Shown here: piece after piece, positions 10,401 through 16,719 of the stretch
Numbering within the stretch: the first letter of the stretch is position 1
Layout of the letters: the number at the start of each line of letters is the position of its first letter
Origin: a virus
Strand: one strand, 5' to 3'
Virus record (IMG/VR): IMGVR_UViG_3300032308_000261
Coordinates: 1 to 36,753 of that record
Length of the DNA stretch: 36,753 nt
Program-made: the position numbers and the translations under genes
Notes under the pieces: generated by a model
What the model saw: the letters and a program-made list of their open reading frames with translations, nothing else
The model's database searches: none
Told to the model about the DNA's origin: nothing

Positions 10401-10446
10401 CAAAGAACAGCAAGAACAAATTGAAGAATTAAAACGACGATTATAA
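7423..10446 (+). CDS. Large tail fibre with self-cleaving peptidase S74 chaperone domain
   Basis: A 1007-residue fibre starting at TTG (7423) after AAGGA; the reading ALNFPASPVDGQ matches the ATG-started paralogue at 4462, which supports the rare start. Order: attachment-type domain, NAAF/AN repeats, the SDPLIYLAANNY module shared with the first fibre, the GTSGRIT module shared with 4462, and three YDSNDT-x-YY repeats. The last 126 residues are the intramolecular chaperone of endosialidase (peptidase S74), with the motif SDRRLKENI beginning at Ser882. The expected dyad is Ser882/Lys887, with autocleavage before Ser882 after trimer folding. The chaperone ends in a coiled coil (EQQEQIEELKRR). 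This is probably the longest shaft in the locus. Confidence 0.92.
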   Translation: MALNFPASPVDGQVYFDPTSGNRYVYDATAGTWMSRSNGFFSTVETGQVIFDANDVIGGSNGLYFSTSANTLFANSINVATDMRVRGNLYIGTNTVTITDSAIMAQTFFIMQNGTPLAVPTGSTTNASYEVANSAFAHTNTTLTHSQAVYGAVNSVFGVVNASYTSSNADYVLTNAAYTSVNAGYTVANAAFESANSKVSKSGDTITGTLSIVGDLIVSGNTRQINANTMSISDPLIYLAANNYSSDIVDIGFIANYVNTGGANVHTGLYREHTDKEYYLFQGYDAEPINNHIGALSNNMTLSVLNANIRTSNLNLGGANAITWISSGYGVANAAYGQSNSEVTRLSAAYVVSNAAFAAANNKVATVAGTSGRITSSGSTGITLDLAAAGAGAASYSSGISALTVDAYGRVTAVTGSAGYVVSGGALGTPSSGTLTNCTFPTLNQNTTGNAGTVTNGVYTSGNQTIGGTKTFSTSLRVPTVGTTWIGGFRGDSGITSSTLGTAGSYHGWYSARTPSGGFTIGTLSDTFYCNWATNTNIDNNTNSISTPLYINSAGTAGAAGDFRAPIFYDSNDTGYYADPTSTSNMSIITATRLCAGYNSGDNNSVQCSNWFRSSGDSGWYSQTYGGGVYMTDSTWIRLYGGKQLYSTGYFQSDASMRSPIFYDSNDTGYYTDPNGTSSMATVRASRILLDRNHGHSIFGVYSATRYQGVWSMGESFYLPDDGTTTGNLYGLAWSHPNAGGTAANLNDHGLLVLVNGGFRAAVSGSIRCSTDMRTPIYYDSNDTSYYCDPNSNSSFNTLRCHGNEMYLRGGSPTLRFEDTDQQCATLHNNSNLFYILRHNSYTVGWSTVGSGWWPMTVNLTNNDVSWGGNIAAAYNVSAYASDRRLKENIKEIPNAIEKIKAIRGVTFDWNDKADEVGFKPEKKYNDIGCIAQEVEAILPHVVTLAPFDRWKPGPNEKYSNEYLAEKMDTSRSGENYLTIQYDRMVPLLIQAIKEQQEQIEELKRRL

Positions 10447-10485
10447 ACCAACTATATATAATATAACTATCCAACAAAGAGAAAG

Positions 10486-10824
10486 TTGAAAATGCTTCAA
10501 GGTAGCGGAACAATAACAATAGCTCAAATAGCCACTGATTTCGTTGGTAAGTATAACGATTACTATCAGTTTCAATACAGTGGTACTATATCCGATCTAT
10601 ACAATCTAAACTACTTTCGTGGTAGACCTAGATATGTTGGTGGTTCTGGTCCATGGAATGATTATGCTGCTCCTAATGGTGGGTTTGGGATAGGTACATT
10701 CTCTAGTGGTCAAATAAACATGTCAGACTTTTATAGCACTGAAGGTAACTGTAACTGTGATTGTGCGTGTGACTGTGCCTGTGATTGTGCGTGTGACTGT
10801 GCCTGTGACTGTGCGTGTAGTTAG
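10486..10824 (+). CDS. Small tail-type protein with C-terminal 12-cysteine Xaa-Cys repeat
   Basis: The frame opens at a TTG (10486), but the ATG at 10492 fits the GAGAAAG ribosome site better, giving 110 residues. The N-terminus (GSGTITIAQIATDF) and a later GQINMSDFY segment bracket the protein as in many phage tail/fibre proteins (pattern GxISLxDIxxEF ... ISLSDFY). The middle is Gly/Tyr/Asn-rich. The last 25 residues alternate Cys with Asn, Asp or Ala: 12 cysteines, one every second residue. No signal peptide or membrane segment is seen. The radical SAM gene starts 18 bases downstream, which suggests that this is its substrate (inference). It could instead be a metal-binding or disulfide-rich fibre tip needing no modification. 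Confidence 0.8.
   Translation: MKMLQGSGTITIAQIATDFVGKYNDYYQFQYSGTISDLYNLNYFRGRPRYVGGSGPWNDYAAPNGGFGIGTFSSGQINMSDFYSTEGNCNCDCACDCACDCACDCACDCACS
10759..10821 (+). repeat. 24-bp tandem repeat encoding (Asp-Cys-Ala-Cys)n
   Basis: Two perfect copies of a 24-base unit (10759-10782, 10783-10806) and a partial third copy (10807-10818, one changed base) make up the Cys-rich tail. At protein level the period is 12 bases. The third positions of the Asp and Ala codons alternate (gat/gac, gcg/gcc), while all Cys codons are tgt. Expansion by unequal recombination or slippage of the 24-base unit is the likely origin. Confidence 0.95.
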
Positions 10825-10842
10825 TTTGAAAAGGAAAAGATT

Positions 10843-12207
10843 ATGAAATTTGACATATTATGCACACAAGATTTGGGAACTGGTTTTAAGATCAGAAAGT
10901 TTGTATATGATAATCAAACTTCCGAAATTTTTGATGAGGACAACAATCCTATCTTTAAACAACCTGCAACAAAAAAATATTGTAAAAATTGTGCTACTAA
11001 GAAAGTATCTAGAGATAATCCAGGAGTAAAAACAGGCAGCAATGTAAGAAATTTAAAGATACAGCTTGGTCTTTCTTGCAATTATTCTTGTGAATACTGC
11101 TCTCAGAGATTTGTTCCAAATGCTGATGAAACATCACATAAGAATGTAGATAAGTTTATGAAAAATCTCGATCTATGGTTACACAATCCACCTAAAAAGA
11201 TTGAGTTTTGGGGCGGAGAACCATTGGTATATTGGAAAACACTTAAACCTTTAGCAGAAGCATTGAGAGAAAAATTTCCAGACGTTACTTTTTATATGAT
11301 AACCAATGGATCACTACTGACTCCTGAAATTAATCAGTGGATAGTTGATATGAATATGGACATTTCCATATCTCATGATGGGCCTGGACAAGTTGTTCGT
11401 GGTCCAGATCCGTTTGAAGATCCAGCGTCTAGAGAAGCCATAGAAGATTTGTGGTGGAAAAAAAATGGAAATATGAGCTTCAACTCAATGGCCCATAGAG
11501 AGAATATGGACAGAAAGAAGATAGCGGAGTTTTTCAAAGAAAGATTTGGACCTAAAGTGGTCATAGGAGAAGGAGCTTACATTGATGCCTATGATGAAGG
11601 TGGTCTTAAAAACACATATTGTACCACTGAAGAATTTTATGCTTTCCGAAGATTAACAATGCACCAATTGAGAGAGGGTTCACTACATAACTTTCTCTTT
11701 ACGAAAAAGAGATTACAAGATTGGTTAGAAAGTTTTAAAGAGTTTAGACCTGCCGATGTTGTCGGGCAGAAATGTGGTATGGATCGTCCTGATATCATAG
11801 CTGTCGATTTGAGAGGTAATGTTTTAACGTGTCAGAATGTCTCAGCGGTATCTACAAAGGATAATGGCCAACCACATCTGATTGGCCACGTATCAAATAT
11901 GGATAAGGTTAAACTTAATACATCCACTCACTGGTCTCATAGAGAAGACTGCGTAAAGTGTCCACTGCTACAGGGTTGTAAAGGATCATGTATGTTTTTG
12001 GACGATGAGAAGTTTAAAATTTCTTGTGATGCAGCATACTCAGATCATCTACCTTTCTTTTGTGCCGCATTTGAAATGGTAACAGGTTGTTTACCATTTG
12101 CTATACAAGCGCAAGATAATTCTCTACCAGAAGAACGAGCCGACCTATGGGGTCGTGCATCTGAAAAATATACTATACCTAAAACAAGAGAATCAAGCAA
12201 TGTCTGA
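10843..12207 (+). CDS. Radical SAM/SPASM-domain enzyme, putative peptide maturase
   Basis: A 454-residue enzyme. Residues 79-86 carry the radical SAM Cys-x3-Cys-x2-Cys motif (CNYSCEYC), which holds the 4Fe-4S cluster that cleaves S-adenosylmethionine. GGEP at 124-127 is the usual SAM-binding motif. The C-terminus has a SPASM-type cluster domain: Cys311, GNVLTC ending at Cys330, then Cys370-x2-Cys373-x5-Cys379-x3-Cys383, plus Cys395 and Cys407. Auxiliary clusters of this kind occur in maturases of ribosomally made peptides (sactipeptide/ranthipeptide enzymes) and in anaerobic sulfatase maturases. An extra CKNC lies at 47-50. It follows the Cys-repeat protein by 18 bases and overlaps the next gene by 8. 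The substrate is inferred from the neighbourhood. The fold is certain, the reaction is not. Confidence 0.9.
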   Translation: MKFDILCTQDLGTGFKIRKFVYDNQTSEIFDEDNNPIFKQPATKKYCKNCATKKVSRDNPGVKTGSNVRNLKIQLGLSCNYSCEYCSQRFVPNADETSHKNVDKFMKNLDLWLHNPPKKIEFWGGEPLVYWKTLKPLAEALREKFPDVTFYMITNGSLLTPEINQWIVDMNMDISISHDGPGQVVRGPDPFEDPASREAIEDLWWKKNGNMSFNSMAHRENMDRKKIAEFFKERFGPKVVIGEGAYIDAYDEGGLKNTYCTTEEFYAFRRLTMHQLREGSLHNFLFTKKRLQDWLESFKEFRPADVVGQKCGMDRPDIIAVDLRGNVLTCQNVSAVSTKDNGQPHLIGHVSNMDKVKLNTSTHWSHREDCVKCPLLQGCKGSCMFLDDEKFKISCDAAYSDHLPFFCAAFEMVTGCLPFAIQAQDNSLPEERADLWGRASEKYTIPKTRESSNV

Positions 12208-12988
12208 TATAAAAAGACTTTCAGTCAATAACTTATATACTGAGGGATATTTAACAAAAGTAATCCCTTGTATTCATATACATGACGACGGACAATCATT
12301 AACACTCACTTCACTAACAATACAAAAAAAAGAAGATACTAAAGACGGAGATACCTTTTTAACTTCTGAACAGTTTATAAATCTTATCAGCCAGCCCGCT
12401 GATGGAACTGCAAATTTAAAAGACAGTGACTACATAAGTCATTATAACTGTTATGACAATCTTCTTATAGAGTATAAACATTTTCCTGGTTTCATTAAAG
12501 AAATTTTTGAAAAGTTTGATGCTGTTTTGAAAATACGAATGAAGATAACTTTTAAATTTATAGCTGCTGCCACTAAAGACTATAACTGGGTAGGTTTTAT
12601 GAAGTATTTTAATCCACCTTTATTTAATGTTACATCAAATATGATTATGGGCAGTATGAAGTTATTTAACTTTGATGAAGTAAATTTGAAAATATCAGAA
12701 GGTGTTTATCATCTACTTCCATCAGTCGTTTTCAAAATTCCGGGAAACAATCAGATACCAAATCTAAACGAATGTGATATTGTTATATTACATCCTGATC
12801 CGGGTTACCATTGTAATTTACAGCTTAAAGAATTAGGATATGAGGACTTCAAGGCAAACAATTATAGTGATATTGTTATTGATACTGAGGTTTTCCATAT
12901 AATCAGAACCGCCGAGTTGAGATATAAAAAGAAACTTTTAATCGATCAGAATACCACATCAACCATATTAGGATCACCGGCTGCCTGA
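12200..12988 (+). CDS. Unrecognised protein of the radical SAM cassette
   Basis: A 262-residue protein I do not recognise. The frame is open further upstream (to 12098), but that part overlaps the radical SAM gene in another frame. The ATG at 12200 gives an 8-base overlap with the radical SAM stop and is the sensible start. The stop overlaps the next ATG by one base, so it is coupled on both sides. It is mixed alpha/beta by eye, Lys/Ile/Phe/Asn-rich, with no signal peptide or membrane helix and only a few scattered cysteines. Its DNA looks more AT-rich than the structural genes around it. It could be a partner or substrate-presenting subunit of the modifying enzymes, or a second substrate. 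These are guesses from position only. Confidence 0.7.
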   Translation: MSDIKRLSVNNLYTEGYLTKVIPCIHIHDDGQSLTLTSLTIQKKEDTKDGDTFLTSEQFINLISQPADGTANLKDSDYISHYNCYDNLLIEYKHFPGFIKEIFEKFDAVLKIRMKITFKFIAAATKDYNWVGFMKYFNPPLFNVTSNMIMGSMKLFNFDEVNLKISEGVYHLLPSVVFKIPGNNQIPNLNECDIVILHPDPGYHCNLQLKELGYEDFKANNYSDIVIDTEVFHIIRTAELRYKKKLLIDQNTTSTILGSPAA

Positions 12989-14412
12989 TGAAACTGCTTG
13001 GTATAAGTTTAACTGGTCATGATCATAGTGTATCATACTACGATGGTGAACAAGTCAGATTTCATAAGTTTGAAAGAACGAAGCAAGTCAAAAGATATAG
13101 ATTTCATGACTTTTCTGAGTTTGAGAGTGAGATAAGAAATCTTTGGAATGTTTATATATCTGATATGGATGATGTTGCGGCATGTTACTCATGTCTCATT
13201 GATAACAGATTAAAGTTTAACATTATACCACATCATTATGCTCATGCTCTCAGTGTTTATCCGTTCATAGGTAAGAAGCCAGACATATCTATTGTTGTAG
13301 ATGGATTCGGTGATGGCAAAACGTGGTCGGTGTTTAAAGATGCGGATTGTATAAATTACGGAACGTTAAAAGAAGGGTCAATTGGAAACGGAGTAAGAGA
13401 CTCCGGGATACTTTTAGGTATTAAGTATCAGGTTCTCCAAGACATTGCAGGAAAGGCGATGGCCCTGCAAACATATGGAAACGTCGATGAGGACTACTTA
13501 GTAATCCTAAGAAGATATGATATGAATAGTATCAATCAGATTTTCTCATTCGATAACTGGAAAGAGTTTAAAGGCGGCGAGTTTTTATCGGAGCTAACCA
13601 AACTGAATTGGTTAACGACTATCCATACAAGAATAGAAGAACTTTTGCTAGAGTTCTTTTATAAGTTCGCTTCTCCAAATGACGTTATAGGTTACTCAGG
13701 TGGTGTTGCTCAAAATGTCATATGGAACACGACATTAAAGAAACACTTTAAAAACTTGTATATACCTCCGCATTCGTGTGACGAGGGATTAAGTTTAGGA
13801 TGTCTCGAATGGTTAAGACAGAAACACAATCTACCTATGTTTGATATGAAGGGTTTTCCTTATATACAAAATGATGTTGCTCCTTCAGTTGAACCTTCAG
13901 ATGAGACGATTAGAACAGTTGCTAAGTATCTATCAGAAGGTAAGACTGTAGCCTGGTATCAAGGTCATGGGGAAATCGGTCCTAGAGCTTTAGGTAATCG
14001 TTCTATTCTAATGGACCCTAGAATATCTGATGGTAAAGAGATAATCAATAGAATAAAGAATAGAGAAAGCTATAGACCTTTTGGTGCTTCCGTTTTGGCG
14101 GAACATGCCAATGAATACTTCGACATGATATGCGAAGATGAATATATGCTTTATACTTGTCAAGTGAAAACCGATACACTACCTGCAATAACACATAAAG
14201 ACGGAAGTTGTAGGATTCAGACCGTCGGTGACAAGAATCCTGTTTTTAAGAAACTTTTAGAGGAATTCTATAGTTTAACCAAATGCCCTCTGTTACTGAA
14301 TACCAGTCTAAATTTAGCAGGTAAGCCTATAGCGGGTTATCCTGAGACAGTAGTAGAACTATTAAAGAATACAAGTTTAGACTGTGCGGTGGTGGGCAAT
14401 ACTATATATTAG
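12988..14412 (+). CDS. NodU/TobZ-family carbamoyltransferase
   Basis: A 474-residue protein with the landmarks of the NodU/CmcH/TobZ carbamoyltransferase family: an N-terminal ASKHA-like domain (LLGISLTGHDHSVSYYDG), HHYAHA at 82-87 (metal/active-site histidines), VDGFGDG at 104-110, SGGVAQN at 237-243, and a C-terminal YrdC-like-fold part with GPRALGNRSIL at 331-341, YRPFGASV at 362-369 and NTSLN at 438-442. The family moves a carbamoyl group from carbamoyl phosphate via carbamoyl-adenylate to a hydroxyl of a sugar or small molecule. At 474 residues it is somewhat shorter than full-length members, but key motifs are intact. It is coupled (TGATG) to the unknown gene upstream. In a virion-gene context the acceptor is unknown: host glycan, virion glycan or a modified peptide are possible. 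Confidence 0.92.
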   Translation: MKLLGISLTGHDHSVSYYDGEQVRFHKFERTKQVKRYRFHDFSEFESEIRNLWNVYISDMDDVAACYSCLIDNRLKFNIIPHHYAHALSVYPFIGKKPDISIVVDGFGDGKTWSVFKDADCINYGTLKEGSIGNGVRDSGILLGIKYQVLQDIAGKAMALQTYGNVDEDYLVILRRYDMNSINQIFSFDNWKEFKGGEFLSELTKLNWLTTIHTRIEELLLEFFYKFASPNDVIGYSGGVAQNVIWNTTLKKHFKNLYIPPHSCDEGLSLGCLEWLRQKHNLPMFDMKGFPYIQNDVAPSVEPSDETIRTVAKYLSEGKTVAWYQGHGEIGPRALGNRSILMDPRISDGKEIINRIKNRESYRPFGASVLAEHANEYFDMICEDEYMLYTCQVKTDTLPAITHKDGSCRIQTVGDKNPVFKKLLEEFYSLTKCPLLLNTSLNLAGKPIAGYPETVVELLKNTSLDCAVVGNTIY

Positions 14413-14445
14413 AAAAATCGTATATAACCAAGCGGATACGGTTAA

Positions 14446-14453
14446 ACTAAATA
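14446..14453 (+). promoter_or_regulatory. T4-type late promoter element (ACTAAATA)
   Basis: TAAATA-core element 27 bases before the ATG at 14481. It sits inside an inverted repeat, GGTTAA at 14440-14445 and TTAACC at 14457-14462. It restarts late transcription after the accessory cassette. Confidence 0.6.
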
Positions 14454-14480
14454 CCGTTAACCAGATAAGGAGAGTTTAAA

Positions 14481-14837
14481 ATGGCAGTAACATATACCTG
14501 GGAAGTAACAGGTCTCAAAACAACTACACTAAATAATACGCCAAATGTGGTCGTTCAGACATACTGGAAAAAGATTGGTACAGACGGTGAGCATACCGGA
14601 ACATTCTCAGGTGCTACACCATTCTCTGCCGATACTATGCCAGCAGGAACAACATTTGTTCCATTTGAACAACTAGACGAGGCAACAGTTCTTTCTTGGA
14701 TTCAAGCCGTTGTCGTCGGTTCTTATGAAGAGCATGTCAATGGAAAGATCCAGGAGCAGATTGATACTTCACTAAATCCAGTAGTAGAGGCAACTCTACC
14801 ATGGGCTCCAGCAGCACCAGCAGCTAACACACCATAA
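14481..14837 (+). CDS. Conserved phage structural-type protein upstream of gp13
   Basis: A 118-residue protein with a clear ribosome site (AAGGAGAG). The pattern TYTWEVTGLKT, VVQTYWKKIGTD, GTFSGATPF, WIQAVVVGSYEEHVN and a terminal LPWAP-rich end is familiar from a conserved protein of T4-like cyanophages and related phages (DUF7936-like, from memory). Its function is unknown to me. It may be a minor virion component. It is the first gene after the radical SAM cassette and leads the neck gene run. Confidence 0.7.
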   Translation: MAVTYTWEVTGLKTTTLNNTPNVVVQTYWKKIGTDGEHTGTFSGATPFSADTMPAGTTFVPFEQLDEATVLSWIQAVVVGSYEEHVNGKIQEQIDTSLNPVVEATLPWAPAAPAANTP

Positions 14838-14851
14838 GAAAGGGTTAAATT

Positions 14852-15037
14852 ATGGATCAGAATGTTAAACTTGAATTGAATGTCCAGATGTTAAACATTG
14901 TTCTAGCAGGCCTCGCTAAGTTGCCACTAGAGCAATCGATTGACACCTTTAACTTTATTCGCCAGCAGGCTAATGCCCAGCTACAGCAATCAGGTCCTGC
15001 ACCAGAAGGTCCTTTGGCTAGTAAAGTTATTAACTAA
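14852..15037 (+). CDS. Small conserved phage protein
   Basis: A 61-residue mostly helical protein (KLELNVQMLNIVLAGLAKLP, then a helix with QQANAQLQQ), preceded by AAAGGG. I recognise the pattern as a small hypothetical protein common in phage structural regions. No function can be assigned. It lies 14 bases after the preceding gene, with a late promoter after its stop. Confidence 0.65.
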   Translation: MDQNVKLELNVQMLNIVLAGLAKLPLEQSIDTFNFIRQQANAQLQQSGPAPEGPLASKVIN

Positions 15038-15045
15038 CCTAAATA
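15038..15045 (+). promoter_or_regulatory. T4-type late promoter element (CCTAAATA)
   Basis: TAAATA-core element 28 bases before gp13, followed by a strong GGAGG ribosome site at 15059-15063. Confidence 0.6.
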
Positions 15046-15073
15046 GTCCAATGATAACGGAGGATAACCCAAT

Positions 15074-15823
15074 ATGTCACAGTCTAAGCCTGCTAATAAA
15101 GAGGAACTAAAAGACTTCTGCCTTAGACAGTTGGGTTATCCTGTTATCCAGATTAATGTTGATGATGTTCAAGTAGAAGATGCGGTAGAACTAGCCTTTG
15201 AATACTGGAACGAGTTCCACTTTGATGGCACCGAGCGTACCTATCTCAAGCACCAGGTCACCAGCACAAATAAGACAAACGGTTTTATTCAGTTGGCTAC
15301 GGGCGTAATTGGAGCGACCCGTATATTTCCTGTTGGTGGAACAAACCAGTCAATGGGTATGTTTGATCTAAGATATCAGCTACGCCTTAATGACCTATGG
15401 GATCTATCATCCACATCATATGTCAATTACTCTCTTACCATGCAGCATCTTAGAACACTGGATATGATATTCTCCGGTGAGACTCCTGTTCGTTTTAACA
15501 AGATCAACAACCGCCTGTATATCGACCATGCTTGGGCAACCGATGTGGACGAAGGCGAGTGGATCGTTGTTGAAGGTTATATCATTACCGATCCAGATGC
15601 ATACACTAAGGTCTGGAATGACCGTATGCTTAAAAAACTAACCACTGCCTATATTAAGAAACAGTGGGGGCAGAATATGTCAAAGTTCGACAAGATGCAG
15701 CTACCAGGCGGTATCACCATGCGTGGTGTAGATATCTTTAACGAAGCGGTAGCCGAGATTAAAGAGACAGAACAAGAAATCAGATCGACATACGAAGCAC
15801 CTCCAGGATTCTTGGTAGGCTAA
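15074..15823 (+). CDS. gp13: Neck protein gp13 (head completion)
   Basis: 249 residues, shorter than T4 gp13 (309). The N-terminus (ANKEELKDFCLRQLGYPVIQINVDDVQVEDAVELAFEYW, split by start) and the C-terminal region (LTTAYIKKQWGQNMSKFDKMQLPGG... EIRSTYEAPPGFLVG) match T4-like gp13. With gp14 it forms the neck that closes the filled head and accepts the tail. It is followed by gp14 with a 1-base overlap (TAATG), the standard T4 order. Confidence 0.92.
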   Translation: MSQSKPANKEELKDFCLRQLGYPVIQINVDDVQVEDAVELAFEYWNEFHFDGTERTYLKHQVTSTNKTNGFIQLATGVIGATRIFPVGGTNQSMGMFDLRYQLRLNDLWDLSSTSYVNYSLTMQHLRTLDMIFSGETPVRFNKINNRLYIDHAWATDVDEGEWIVVEGYIITDPDAYTKVWNDRMLKKLTTAYIKKQWGQNMSKFDKMQLPGGITMRGVDIFNEAVAEIKETEQEIRSTYEAPPGFLVG

Positions 15824-16719
15824 TGGCAACTAACCCATACTTCAATAACTTCCCTTCTCAAAGACGAATGAACAATGAGCATATGCTCATGGAAGAGGTT
15901 ATTGACGAAAGCATTAAGATTATGGGTCATAATGTGTATTATATCCCTAGAGAGTCCTTTGACTCCGGTGACATGATACTAGGTGAATATGCTCAGTCTA
16001 AGTTTGAGAAAGCCTATCTAGTAGAAGCCTATATCGCCAACGTCGAAGGCTTTGAAGGAGATGGTGACTTCTTCTCTAAGTTTGGACTAGAGATTAGAGA
16101 TACTTCCAATTTCATACTTTCTCGTCGTGCATTTTCTAGAATTATGCCAACAACCTTGAGAATACGCCCGCAGGAGGGCGATCTTGTATGGGTGCCGGTA
16201 ATGCACCGTATGTTTGAAATTAAGTTCATTGAAAAGAAACTAATGTTCTTCTCACTAGGCAACCGTGAACCATTTGTTTACGAAATGCGCTGTGAGGACT
16301 TCCGTTACAGCCAAGAAGCCATCGATACTGGCGTTACAGAGATTGATGATGTAGAAGCCGAGAACGCATACACAATGAAACTCAATGTAAATACTGCCGG
16401 TACATATGGTATGAATTATATCAAAGGTGAGGTTGTATATCAATCAACCGATGGTACATGGGCTAACAACTATGCTACTGCGGAAGTCGGTAAATATTTC
16501 TCAGCAAATGGAACTGTATTCTTATATGGAATACAAGGAGCCTTCTCAAACTCCGCTAACCTTGTAGGAAATACATCCCTAGCCACATTCAGAGTGACAT
16601 CCATAGGTGATGAAAAAGGTGACTATATTATCAATGATCTATTTGATAATCAAGAATTTAAGACAGAAACAGATTCCATTCTTGATCTATCGGAAACCAA
16701 TCCATTCGGTGTGCCATAA
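15823..16719 (+). CDS. gp14: Neck protein gp14 with C-terminal extension
   Basis: 298 residues against 256 in T4. Residues 1-185 are typical gp14 (NEHMLMEEVIDESIKIMGHNVYYIPR, then GDLVWVPVMHRMFEIKFIE and NREPFVYEMRCEDFRYS). From about 190 there is a beta-rich segment (KGEVVYQS, TAEVGKYFSANGTVFLYG, GAFSNSANLVG, ATFRVTS), an insert like those seen in other phage tail proteins and resembling the end of gp15. The protein ends with a short acidic tail and GVP. It forms the neck with gp13. Confidence 0.9.
   Translation: MATNPYFNNFPSQRRMNNEHMLMEEVIDESIKIMGHNVYYIPRESFDSGDMILGEYAQSKFEKAYLVEAYIANVEGFEGDGDFFSKFGLEIRDTSNFILSRRAFSRIMPTTLRIRPQEGDLVWVPVMHRMFEIKFIEKKLMFFSLGNREPFVYEMRCEDFRYSQEAIDTGVTEIDDVEAENAYTMKLNVNTAGTYGMNYIKGEVVYQSTDGTWANNYATAEVGKYFSANGTVFLYGIQGAFSNSANLVGNTSLATFRVTSIGDEKGDYIINDLFDNQEFKTETDSILDLSETNPFGVP

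Noticed and set aside
10457-10462. TATAAT as a sigma70 promoter for the cassette
   Set aside because: No -35 hexamer at a usable distance; the stretch is simply AT-rich.
10759-10821. Short tandem repeat as a CRISPR or iteron array
   Set aside because: No spacers; units are contiguous and in frame, encoding the Cys tail.
12098-12199. Upstream extension of the unknown cassette gene
   Set aside because: It lies over the conserved radical SAM coding sequence in another frame; the ATG at 12200 gives normal operon spacing.
12988-14412. Part of an antibiotic or Nod-factor gene cluster from the host
   Set aside because: Flanked on both sides by phage virion genes on the same strand; no other biosynthetic genes are present.
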